Assembly (NCBI RefSeq): GCF_029227915.1
Contig: NC_079877.1
Span: forward strand, 28,485,851-28,549,850
Direction: 5' to 3'
From: Hydractinia symbiolongicarpus
Lineage: Eukaryota; Cnidaria; Hydrozoa; Anthoathecata; Hydractiniidae
Length of the DNA: 64,000 bases
Shown here piece after piece: positions 28,901-37,465 of the stretch. Made by a program: the position numbers and the translations under genes. The notes under the pieces were generated by a model. The model was given only the letters and a program-made list of their open reading frames with translations. It did no database searches and was not told the DNA's origin. Every line of letters begins with the position of its first letter. The first letter of the stretch is position 1.

Positions 28901-31900
28901 TATTTCTATATTTAAAAATACAAAATTTTGGAATTTTCTATTTTTTAAAAAAAAGCTGTTTTATTAAAAATATATTTGTTGCAAAGTTTACGTTAATTTC
29001 AAATTTAATATGGTCCCTGACTGAGTGAGATTTTGTTTTTAACCCTGATCAATTTCAATAAATAAGCAAATAAAATGCAAGAATAAATTTGCTGACTCAG
29101 GGTTTAATGCACAAAAAAGGACACTTTTCTAAAAATTGCTGTTGTGGTGTCCAGAAACAGCTGGATGCAGATATCTTAAGCAGTTAAAATTAAGGTATCC
29201 AAATACCTGGAAAATCACAACAACGCCAAAAATACACTGTATCTTTAATGCGCTGTATTTTCATTGTTTTTTACATTTGGGTTTTAAAATGTGTTTGGAT
29301 TATAATTGATGTTTTTCCCACAATTTTGAGGCATTTAGCTTATATAGTCAATTCCTGTATCTAGACAAAATATTAAAGTTTGTTTATAGTAAATCCATGC
29401 ATGCGCAGACTGAATGTTCGCACAAGAGGATGAGAAAACATCGACACTGCAAAACTTAAGAATCTCCACATTTTTTTTTTTAAAAAATGATGAAAAAAAG
29501 GACCCCGCAAAGCTTAAAAATTGCAGCATCTTGTTCTAAAAAGACAAAAACACTGTTGGTAAACATTAATATACTGCGTTTTAAAATCATCTGAACAGGA
29601 TATTGCAAAGGTTGAATATATCACGGTATTTTGAATAAAACATATCATTTGAAATTATTTTTATTTACACAGTCAATTGGTTTTATGTTTTTCCCCCAAT
29701 CTTTTGCAACAAAAAAACAAAAAACAAATTAGTGCTTTTCTTCCGCTCAAAGATTAATATGCATTTTTAAGAAACTCTCATACCTGTGAACAAGCTTCCA
29801 AACCAGTGCCATCTGCATATTGACCTATAGTGCAAGGTTCAGGCGCAGAGATTGTGGAGGGACAACGATGACCTACAAATAAAAACAGTCATTACAATTT
29901 GTTAGGTCAAACTAAGCAAATTCCTTGTTTATCTCCCAACTGTTTTGAAATGCTTTTGTTTGCATTAAATACAATGAGTTTACCTCTTGGACATTGCTGA
30001 CATATATCCAACCCTTTTGTTAATGAAAACCATCCTGCAGGGCATGGTTGTTGGACATGTGCACCTGACGTTGGACAATAATGACCAATTGAACAATTTT
30101 TACAATCTATTTCACCAGCTGCTGAAAATGTTCCTTTGTTACATTTTACAGGTGCTTCTCCTTTGTTTAGACAACTATAAAGGAGACAAAGAGTGGCTTT
30201 TAGTGATAATTGAAGCCTTTAGCATATTTTTATGGTAGAAGAAGAAAGCTTGATAATGTTTAAAATTACAGGGTAAACGATTATAGTTAACTCCTCCTTT
30301 GAAAATTAGATTTCAACTGACTTTAAAAGGTGAAAATAATGAACACCAAAATAAAAAGACTAACCTGAATCCAGCTGGACAAATTAAACAAATTGATGCG
30401 TTTTCTGAGCTATAAGAACCAGTAGGACACGGAACTCCTTGTGAGCTTGTGTCATTGCAAAATAAGCCTGCAGCACAACCATTGCAGTTTGAACTCCCTT
30501 CAATGTGTTGGTAAGAACCTGGTGAACATGCAATAGGAGTAAATAAACCTTTTACTGGGCATTTAAAACCTCTAGGGCATATACTGCAGTTGATTTGATT
30601 CCCTGGAGAGTAATAACCAACCAAACATTGAGTTAGTGATGTTTTATTGAGACAGCTAAAATAAATTAAAGTATGATCAGTAAACTTAGTTTTTCTTTTG
30701 ATCACTTCAGCACTTCACAACAACAAATAGTATACTATACTCAAAAAATTGCTTATTTTTCAATGATACAGTTTTAGATAACATACATACTATCATATAA
30801 TCATATACAAGAGAAGGGTTTATATTTGCCCAAAATTTTTTATTAAAAGTATTTCATTTGTTTTAAACAACCTTTGCAAAATAAAAAAATTCATAACAAT
30901 AAAATTGGCAAAATTTAGGTTTCCAAACTAATAACCTAACTGAGGCTATCAATTTTTATTCATTTTCACAAAGTTCATCTTAAAGTTAATTTTGAGGAGA
31001 AAGCTCCGAAAATATTTATTTTTGTGGTGAATTTTTTAAAAAATGTGGCAACCCTGAATTTATCTTTATCATTCTTAATAAATTTTTGCTATGGAGCTCC
31101 ATTTTTTAACTAAAAATTACAAAAAACTTAATATGAAAATTTCTCCTATTTTTAAAACTGAAACCAAACTAATAATCATCAGCTTAAAACAATTTTAGGA
31201 ATCAAACTGGCCTGTTATTTAAAATTGATAACAGTTTTTATGCTTTCAAACCCAAACTAGTTTTTTCACATGAAAGGAAAACTGGTTTTAGGCAATTAAA
31301 AAAGTTTCGTAAAACAGTTTCTATGTCCATGTGAACCAAGGCTTAAAACGTTTGTTTAGACTCAATTGTACAAAAGCAATGTCTTAAATAAAATAATTCC
31401 CAGGTAAAATAAACAAGAAAATGAAATTTATCATGGATTTAAATAATGATTAAGTATAATGTTGTAAAAAGCAACTGAAAATGACATACAAATACACAAT
31501 TAAATAGCGAAAACTAACTTCGAAACAGAAATAATACAACCAACCTTTTGCTAGAAAATTTGTACAAACCTAACATGGTGTAGCAGTCTCCATCTTAAAT
31601 GAACTTACCTGCCTATTTCTACAACATGTGGACAATATAATATGTCAACACAGAATGTAAACAAATAAACAAACAAAATTAACAAATTTAATGTACACAT
31701 TACAAATGGTGCTAATGCATAACACATTAAAAAATTAAAACATAAAATGTAATGCTACGGGAACATATCAGCCACTCACCTGACGATCATGTGCACAAAT
31801 CTCTAACTAATAATTACTACCAAACTCTATACAAAACTACCTATTCTGTTTAATGTGTGTGTGCGTTTGTGTATGTGTTAGTAGTTTTTTTAGTCACAAA

Positions 31901-34900
31901 AAATAATTTTAGGTTCAAGTAACAAACCCAGTATAATATATAAAATAGAAATATGCACAACAATATTTAAAATAATTTTAATATAAATCCATAATAAAAA
32001 AGGATATATACCTGTGTCCTGCAGGACAAGTCATACATTCCATCATGCCACGCAAACTGTATTGTCCATCAGGGCATGGTGATGGAGCCTGATCAATGCT
32101 GGAACACAGCATTCCTTCAGGACAAAATAAACAACTAGCTTGCTTGCTTTCATTTTGGTATGTTCCATTTACACATAACTGTGGTATGTCCAAACCATCT
32201 GTGGGACAACTATGTCCCTTGGGACAATCCTTGCAAGTTGTATGATCAACAGAGGCATAAGTTCCTTGTAAACATTTCTGTGGCGTTATGTTGTCATGGC
32301 ATCTGGTTTAAAAAAGGAATAAATATCAACAGCTTGTTATATAATTATTACATCAGAGAACATTTTATTAATAAACTGTTACTAAGAACAACGTTGTAAC
32401 ATAGAAGTTTAATCCTCGAAAGAAAAAAGTCTGATTTGTTCTCCCAAACTCATATTGACCAGTTAGACAATCCTAGATCATTCTCTAACAGCCGAAGTTT
32501 TAGGAGAATAAGGAATGAAGTAATTTCCTGTTCATTTATGTTATATAAAGAAACTTTGCATGAAAAGGGGGTGTGAATTGGAATACTGTTGTACATTATT
32601 ATATTTTGACAGGCCAAAAATGACCACACTGCATATAAGAAAAACTTTCGGAGTGATTTCTTTATAGAGGTGTGCATTTTAGACATGTGTTGTTACAATT
32701 TTAGACCTCATCACACATGGACATGGATTTTAATAAAGGTCAAGTAAGAATTTCAGTTAGCAAATATATGTCCAGAAAGTTACTCAAAATAAATTACAAA
32801 AAAATGAACCTACATGTGACCAACTGGACAATTAGAACAAGACACTGATGCCTCTCCACTGTATGTGCCATTTGCACAACTTTGGCAATTACTGCTACCA
32901 TTGTAAGAAAACATGCCAGCAGGACATGGATAACATTGATGAGAAGTAGTGTTTGGTTGAAAGCCACCGTCACATAGCTGTACAAATATAGAAAGTTAAA
33001 TTCTAATTATGATTTTTGTTTTAAGAACACAAAATTTACTAACAATAGAAATTATTGTCAAGACTTAAGGAGTTTACCATTCTAGGCAAGTTTCAAACAA
33101 AAAGCAACATACTTGTGGAGATGCTGAGCCTGGTGGGCATATATGGTTGCTTGGACAAGATGTACAACTACTGTCACCAAGCGGAGAATACAGTCCTAAT
33201 GTACATGCTGCTAATGTTCCATTGACAGTGCAACTAAAACCAGCTGGACACTGTGTACAAGAGGAAGAACCAGCAGAACTGAACATACCAGTTGCACATG
33301 TCTAAAGTTTAAAAATATTTAATATTTATTACACATTTTTAAGCAAGAAAGAAATAGATTTGCACGCAAGAAGATAAGACAATATATAATTGTTGTTGTC
33401 TACCCGTCACTGAAATTATATTGATTCTCACATATGAATGTATGTATACATATCATTGTTAAAGCTGCGAGTCTTATTGTTATAAATTTTGATATTATAA
33501 GACTATTTAACACTTTTTAATTAAAATAATTTTCATTAACTTACTTGACAGGCTGCTGACATCGACTGTGAAACATTAGGGTTAAATGTGCCAGCTTGGC
33601 AAGGCGTGGCTGGATTTTCTGCCCCCAAGCAACTGTAAATAAAAAATATGTTATATATCATTAAAAATTGAACACTATAAAAATTTATGATACAGAGTTA
33701 TTTGTGACACTTATTACAGCTGGAGTATGTAGTGTTTATTAACTTACTAATGACCAGCAGGGCATGGCAAACAACCACCAGATGTATTCCAGTACTGACC
33801 AACAGTACAATTAGCAAATGTGCAGCTGCAGGCAACACAGGGATCTGATGATCCAGAAATTCCTAAAACACAGGGGATTAATTTTTTTCAGATAACACTC
33901 ATAATCTATTAAAAGTCATCTGTATTCAATACGGTTTTGATTAGCATTAATCTACTGCAGTCATTGCAATTTACCTCTGCAATTGCTAATTGCTAAGGTA
34001 AAAGCTGAGTTTAATCTCGTTTGCCTCTACAATTCCTGTCCTTGGTTATTAAATTTTATTCTACACTTTTGGGTTGTTAAAACATAAGCCGTTATCGTCA
34101 CTGAAATGGTATTAAAATTTTATTTGTGTGCGGTTGAATATAAATATGATGCACAAAAGTATATACAGGTTAAGCTATTTAACTTAACCTGTAAATACTT
34201 ATCTAGGAGTTCACCAGAATAAGTTCAGACATTCAGTTATTTTTAGCTTACTAGCTTAAATGTCTTTCCAATTGTGTATTTTTGTTTGCTCATCTATGAA
34301 ACCTATTATAGAACTATTATAATGCAATATTTTTCACATAATACACTTATTAAATGTCAAATATAAGGTGCCAATATTAGGCTTGTGCCTAGAGAACATT
34401 TGTCTAATTTGCCTAAGAGTGTTTAGCATAAAGTATAAACAAGTAAACAAGGTGATGTTATATAAGATACCATATAACGCTGTTAATTGCTTCCTAACAA
34501 AATATGGTGATGTTTTAAGCTTCAAGAGAAAGCTTTTTAACAAAATATTATATAAAAAACCTTTTTTTATTTTTGTAAAAATAGTTTGAAGATTTTAATT
34601 TTTATTTGTTTCAAATTGTTCCCAGAAGAACATAAATGTTAACTTACGAAATGAAAATTTGTTTTTAAATTGTTTAAATCTGTGCTTTAATTTTTTTATG
34701 ATACAGGCCCATCAATAAGAAAAACGCACTAGTGTGATAAATCATATGCCCCAAGCTTCAATAATTATGTTTGCGTGAATAATCCTGAAATATATAAATT
34801 ACAACAAAAAGTCAAAAATGTTAAATATATAACAACATTTGTATGAGAAAGTGTAGCGTAATTTACAGCAATAAAGTCCAGTCATTAATTAAAATTTGTT

Positions 34901-37465
34901 ACTATTTGTGGGACAAATAATATATATAAGGCAACTCTAACTTAATTAGTTGTTCTACAGGCGGAGTCAATAGTTACATTCGGTCAGTCTGTGAAATAAA
35001 AATAATTCTATCGAGAATGTATGGTTGGGACAAAAAAAAATAATAAAAAAATAACAACAGAGGAGGGTGTTACAACAAGCATATTTTTCTATTTATTTTC
35101 GCATCACATACACAGTTAGGTTTTTTTTGTTGCAAAGGAAAAATAGTAACAATTTACAACACTAAAAAGAAAAGTTGGGATAAATTTATTCTCTTGTTTT
35201 AAATTACTAAAATAACTATCGGTCAAGATAAAAATACTTGCATGCTTAAAAACTTATTTTTATAAGTTATGCAGCAAGAATTATTTTTGTGTTGTTTTCA
35301 AAGTTATAGAGCATATACTTGTGTTGTTTTGAAATTTATACAGCAAGTTTTCCTTCTCTCACTTAAAATGATAAAAAAAACAGAAAAGTTATTTTGATAA
35401 AAAATTGTAGTGTTCTTTAAATGTTTTTTGCGCAGTTTTATAGGAAAGTTTAAATTTAAGTACAAAATCTTTTTATGGACTATAGTTTAGTTGACAATGC
35501 AGCATTAAAATTATTTGTTTAAAATTTATAACGGAGGAGGGTGCATTTTAGTTTCATCGCAAAAAATTACCATGAGCAAAGAATCAACTGCAAGTGACCT
35601 TAACAGCGCTATTGATTCACGTTATTTAACTGGAGTTGCCTGAGTAAATTAAAATACAGAAAGTTGAACTGTTAATAATAACAATGCTAACGATTGACCA
35701 TGAAGATGACTTAAAATAATTAATAATATTCAGTTATTGTCAAAGATGTTTTTATCTTTTCCTTATTTTCTTTCCTCTAAAAGATCATCACACATGTGCT
35801 TTATATAACGTTTTCAAACCTGAAAATTTTAAAATTGTTACTATCAAAATTCTGGCGTGTATATTTTCCGAGAAACAGTTATTATTTTTTTTTGTGAAAA
35901 AATTAAACAATTAAAGTATATTCAAAGGCAACCTGTACATCTTAGCTAATCCAATGACTCCTGACTAAGATAAAGAATTACATAAACTAATGGCTCAAAA
36001 TGGCTCTTTGTAATTGGTAACCAGCTGATGCATATCTATTTGATCCTTCACTGGTGCAGAGGTAAACGCTGATAAAACACGGTCATCTGTCAACAAGTCT
36101 GCAAAATTGCACTTACAAACTTATCAGGCAATATATCGTTGACATTTTACAAAAGTACCAAGTTTAGAAATCGGGATCGCTCAGCTAGCCAAAGTATTTG
36201 TGGAGCTAGTGGATCAGTTAATGGCTCAGCTATTATCTTATTTCTCAGAATTGGGTGAGTATGCATGTGTGAGAACAGTAATTCACCACTCTATTGGGTG
36301 GTGATAGTACAAATTCATTTTTTTATCAGCTTTTACAAGAAGAACCACTTTTATCAAGCTTCTGACGATAAAACATTGCCTATAAAATTGTTCTGGAACT
36401 AAACAAACTTTGACGTTAAAACAATATTGACGTCAAATAAAAGTATATTGACATTGGTGAAGCCATTGCATTGCGCTTTTAAATATAAGGCTAAATAACT
36501 TGAAAACAAGTGAAAATAACTGACGGCATCTCCTGTGTGGGTAACTAGGGACTACCTGGGATCAAATTAGGACCAAGTTCTAAAAGCTGGGCCAACCCAC
36601 TCGTTTCGGAACAGACCGATTTTTGCTGACATCAGCATTAGCAGATTTTTTTTACTTTTTAAACAAATTGGTTTTATTTTTAATTTTTTCTTGCGTATAA
36701 TGCACATACAGTTTTAATTGTATCTTGGTCTATATTATATTTCTTTTGGGGCTGGGTATTCGTTACCAAAACCCAACTTTATAGATGAGTTGCCAATGTT
36801 TACAGCACAAGATTTTTTGTAGGTAGAAAAAGTAAACAACAGACCATAGGAATCAAAGAAATCCATCCAAAAGAAATGTTTGAATCCAATAAGGGAATTT
36901 TTTAAGAAAAATCCAAAAAATATAGATAAAATATAACTCCAGTTCTTCTTGGCTGTTATGCTTTCCCAAAAAATCTTTAATCTTCATTAATTGACATTTT
37001 GCCCAGCGCGAGTCTTGTTTTTTTACCTACACAAAAGTGCACGCATAACCATTGTTCCCCAATAAAATCAAAACAAATTATGTCATACGGAAAGTGGTCT
37101 ATTATTCCGCAATTAAGAGCTGTATATCACATTAGCAGTGTTCACTTAGTTAGCAGTTTTTCCTGATTGATCAGACCTTGGAAATGTAAAAGTAAAAAAT
37201 CCTTTAGATGTTAAAAAACATAATTTTTAAAGAAAAAGACCCATCATCTACAGTGTGTGCATTTGGAGATAGCTAGCTAAAGCGTTGTTCAGAAATTTTA
37301 GGTACAGCTAGCTAGCTATATAACACTGCCGATTAACAATAGAACTTCTAACTCACCTTTGGAGAAGCTTAGCAGACATACCAAAATAACCAAATTAAAT
37401 TTAAAATATTCGTTCTGCTGGAATCCTATTGAGCATAAACTTCCAAATATCTTAATTTTATCCAT
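1..37465 (-). CDS. Giant secreted GCC2/GCC3 cysteine-rich repeat protein (48 exons visible, 3' end outside window)
   Basis: I joined 48 exons by GT-AG boundaries, and every exon junction keeps the reading frame. The total is 12,457 coding nt, at least 4,152 residues, with no stop before the window edge. The protein begins with a signal-peptide-like exon. The rest consists of repeats with the pattern C-x2-CPxGxYCP...CPxGTYS...GxxxCxxC, which is the GCC2/GCC3 or ephrin-receptor-like module (Pfam PF07699). No kinase, transmembrane segment, EGF or other domain is visible. Many N-x-S/T sequons and the dense cysteines fit an extracellular, disulphide-bonded, glycosylated chain. Introns range from under 100 nt to 3.5 kb, and several carry transposon remnants. 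A paralogue of exons 8-22 lies at 54424-64000 on the other strand. The biological role is not recognisable from the sequence. Exon coordinates are given in the block entries that follow. Confidence 0.9.
4943..5583 (-). other. Intron between exons 38 and 39 of the giant gene
   Basis: The intron is 641 nt and AT-rich. A 61-codon plus-strand frame at 5066-5251 is without features. Nothing else was seen. Confidence 0.5.
5584..10333 (-). CDS. Giant gene exons 30-38: GCC2/GCC3 composite modules
   Basis: Exons: 9877-10333, 9183-9541, 8748-8904, 8316-8652, 7621-8124, 7124-7384, 6448-6891, 5856-6241 and 5584-5776. All carry the composite module with paired YC/FC motifs (for example CDPGFYCPPG and CPEGSYCPEG) and frequent Asn-linked glycosylation sequons such as NGS, NGT and NRT. 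Exons 34, 35 and 36 are symmetric phase 1-1. At exon 37 the true donor is the GTATATT at 5855. Reading past it gives only intron sequence, while splicing there joins LPCQ to DGSYMPD of exon 38 in frame. Confidence 0.88.
10334..11707 (-). other. Intron between exons 29 and 30 of the giant gene
   Basis: The intron is 1.37 kb of AT-rich DNA. A small minus-strand frame near 10914-10950 reads SYCNGNHTTMNC and resembles the module, but it has no splice-site context in phase. I see no exon here. Confidence 0.6.
11708..16542 (-). CDS. Giant gene exons 23-29: GCC2/GCC3 composite modules
   Basis: Exons: 16171-16542, 15607-15789, 15323-15502, 14050-14327, 12360-12665, 11967-12161 and 11708-11856. The repeats here take the longer form: CxxCxPGxYC, then a segment with GL and PTG, CxxGYYC, a GS/GT loop, CPxGxYCP, and CPxGTYxNxTG. 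Exons 23-25 have phase 1 at both ends, while exons 27 and 28 are phase 0 at both ends. The intron between exons 26 and 27 (12666-14049) is 1.4 kb and shows no recognisable exon. Confidence 0.88.
12666..14049 (-). other. Intron between exons 26 and 27 of the giant gene
   Basis: The intron is 1.38 kb with no cysteine-rich coding segment and no recognised mobile element. Exon 26 joins exon 27 directly in frame (GDQ-NPYPQK), so none is missing. Confidence 0.6.
14328..15322 (-). other. Intron between exons 25 and 26 of the giant gene
   Basis: The intron is 995 nt with no recognisable coding or mobile sequence. Short AT-rich direct repeats (ttatactcgt) occur near 14490-14512. Confidence 0.5.
16634..30174 (-). 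CDS. Giant gene exons 8-22: block shared exon for exon with the plus-strand paralogue
   Basis: Exons 8 to 22: 29984-30174, 29784-29872, 28733-28846, 28158-28247, 26154-26381, 25189-25354, 24216-24337, 22890-23078, 22444-22694, 22190-22286, 21644-21767, 21231-21424, 18493-18618, 18003-18200 and 16634-17324. The modules are short: CPAGYxCP, one variable segment, GxYSxxGxxxCxxC. Exon 11 (30 residues, starting YQP and containing PTG) lacks the usual CPxG motif yet is conserved in the paralogue, so it is genuine. Exons 12, 15 and 16 are the best conserved between copies. Exon 22 (691 nt) is the longest here and marks the change to longer composite modules. Confidence 0.9.
19352..19434 (+). pseudogene. 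THAP-domain relic (transposase-like), broken
   Basis: Translation from ATG 19352 starts MSWCAVVNCTNNS, hits a TGA, then continues in frame with KNQDKIFFSLLKDTK before another stop. The C-x4-C followed by CTNN and FF-x-L-x-KD is the classic opening of a THAP zinc finger, as in P-element-type transposases and their host derivatives. The second half of the domain (Trp, Cys-x2-His) is not recognisable. It sits on the opposite strand inside an intron of the giant gene. Confidence 0.5.
19711..19784. repeat. Pair of GTGCGAT-rich palindromes
   Basis: GCGTGCGATCGCACGC at 19711-19726 is a perfect 16-bp palindrome. A second, near-perfect 32-bp inverted repeat at 19753-19784 runs from TTTCAGGCGTGTGATT to AATCGCACACCTGAAA. 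Both share the GTGyGAT/ATCGCAC core, and a related ATCGCACACCT occurs near 20314. They may be ends of a decayed element. Confidence 0.6.
19978..20162 (+). repeat. Dispersed repeat family B, copy in intron 19 of the giant gene
   Basis: It has the same landmark series as the copy at 35925-36120, in the same orientation: CCAACCTG, GACTCCTGACTTAG, TTGGTAACCAGG, CAAGTCTGCAAAACTGCACT. Its neighbours in this intron include a THAP relic and several palindromes, so the whole intron looks like a transposon graveyard. Confidence 0.55.
20651..20669 (+). repeat. Poly-G tract, 19 bases
   Basis: This is an uninterrupted run of 19 G in an otherwise AT-rich intron. It could form a G-quadruplex, or it could be partly a sequencing artefact. 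The proline run it creates in a minus-strand frame is not a real protein. Confidence 0.8.
26540..26725 (-). repeat. Dispersed repeat family A, copy 3
   Basis: On the minus strand it reads GGTTGGAAATAACTGATGTC, then GAGTAATTAGGGGTGACCTG and GCTGGACCAACC, in the same order as copy 1. Upstream similarity includes the shared ATTGCATTGCrCTT-like segment. It lies in the giant gene's intron 26382-28157. Confidence 0.55.
27319..27393 (+). repeat. Dispersed repeat family A, partial copy 4
   Basis: Only the core is recognisable: GAAAAATAACTGATGTCATT followed by GTGAAACTAGGCACCACTTGG. It lies in the same intron as copy 3 in the opposite orientation. The match is weaker than for the other copies. Confidence 0.4.
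30365..33862 (-). CDS. Giant gene exons 2-7: N-terminal short modules, absent from the paralogue
   Basis: Exons: 33748-33862, 33545-33632, 33113-33301, 32814-32977, 32012-32302 and 30365-30655. They encode the mature N-terminus. It starts with the cysteine cluster CVACSCTFANC, which is unlike the rest, and then follows one-unit modules with CPAGxxCP and GxYSxxGxxxCxxC signatures. Exons 6 and 7 are both 291 nt with phase 2 at both ends, so either could have arisen by duplication of the other and either could be skipped without breaking the frame. No matching exons are visible upstream of the plus-strand paralogue, so this block is specific to this copy within the window. Confidence 0.85.
30656..32011 (-). 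other. Intron between exons 6 and 7 of the giant gene
   Basis: The intron is 1.36 kb and very AT-rich, with a GT-rich simple stretch at about 31855-31880. No coding segment or recognisable element was found. Confidence 0.55.
35925..36120 (+). repeat. Dispersed repeat family B, copy in intron 1 of the giant gene
   Basis: Shared landmarks in order with 19978-20162 are GCAACCTG near the start, GACTCCTGACTaAG, TTGGTAACCAG, and CAAGTCTGCAAAAtTGCACTTACA near the end. Spacing is similar between the two copies (about 190 bp). No open reading frame was recognised. Confidence 0.55.
36400..36616 (+). repeat. Dispersed repeat family A, copy 1 (intron 1 of the giant gene)
   Basis: This copy contains the family signature GTGAAAATAACTGACGGCAT, then GGGTAACTAGGGACTACCTG, a GGGCCAACC segment and TTTCGGAACAG. 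The same order occurs in inverted orientation at 57476-57660 and 26540-26725, and in part at 27319-27393. Boundaries were set by eye where the similarity fades, and no terminal repeats or target duplications were recognised. Confidence 0.6.
37357..37465 (-). CDS. Giant gene exon 1: start codon and signal peptide
   Basis: The ATG complement is at 37463-37465, and an in-frame TAA lies six bases upstream at 37469-37471, so this is the first possible Met. The exon encodes 36 residues plus one base of a Gly codon. Residues 1-21 are polar to mixed. Residues 23-33 form a hydrophobic core (FNLVILVCLLS) followed by FSKG, a plausible cleavage region. The donor GTGAGT follows at 37356. The phase-1 end joins exactly to exon 2, completing GGA and reading SFSKGISGSSDPC. 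The N-region before the hydrophobic core is long for a signal peptide, so a signal anchor cannot be excluded. Confidence 0.75.

Larger units (their letters stand above)
22695..29983 (-). other. Other long introns in the 5' half of the giant gene
   Basis: The introns 23079-24215, 24338-25188, 25355-26153, 26382-28157, 28248-28732 and 28847-29783 hold only AT-rich DNA, apart from the family A copies at 26540 and 27319. Matching introns in the paralogue differ in length and sequence, so intron content has turned over completely since duplication. Confidence 0.55.
33863..37356 (-). other. Intron 1 of the giant gene (3.5 kb)
   Basis: This is the longest intron in the window. It carries repeat family B (35925-36120) and family A (36400-36616). 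No cysteine-rich exon was found. Overlapping open frames on both strands at 34334-34589 are AT-rich noise. Its position next to the promoter makes it a candidate for regulatory elements, but nothing specific is visible. Confidence 0.7.

Noticed and set aside
1-37465. Ephrin receptor tyrosine kinase
   Set aside because: The module is called ephrin-receptor-like, but no ligand-binding, fibronectin III, transmembrane or kinase segment is present in the visible part.
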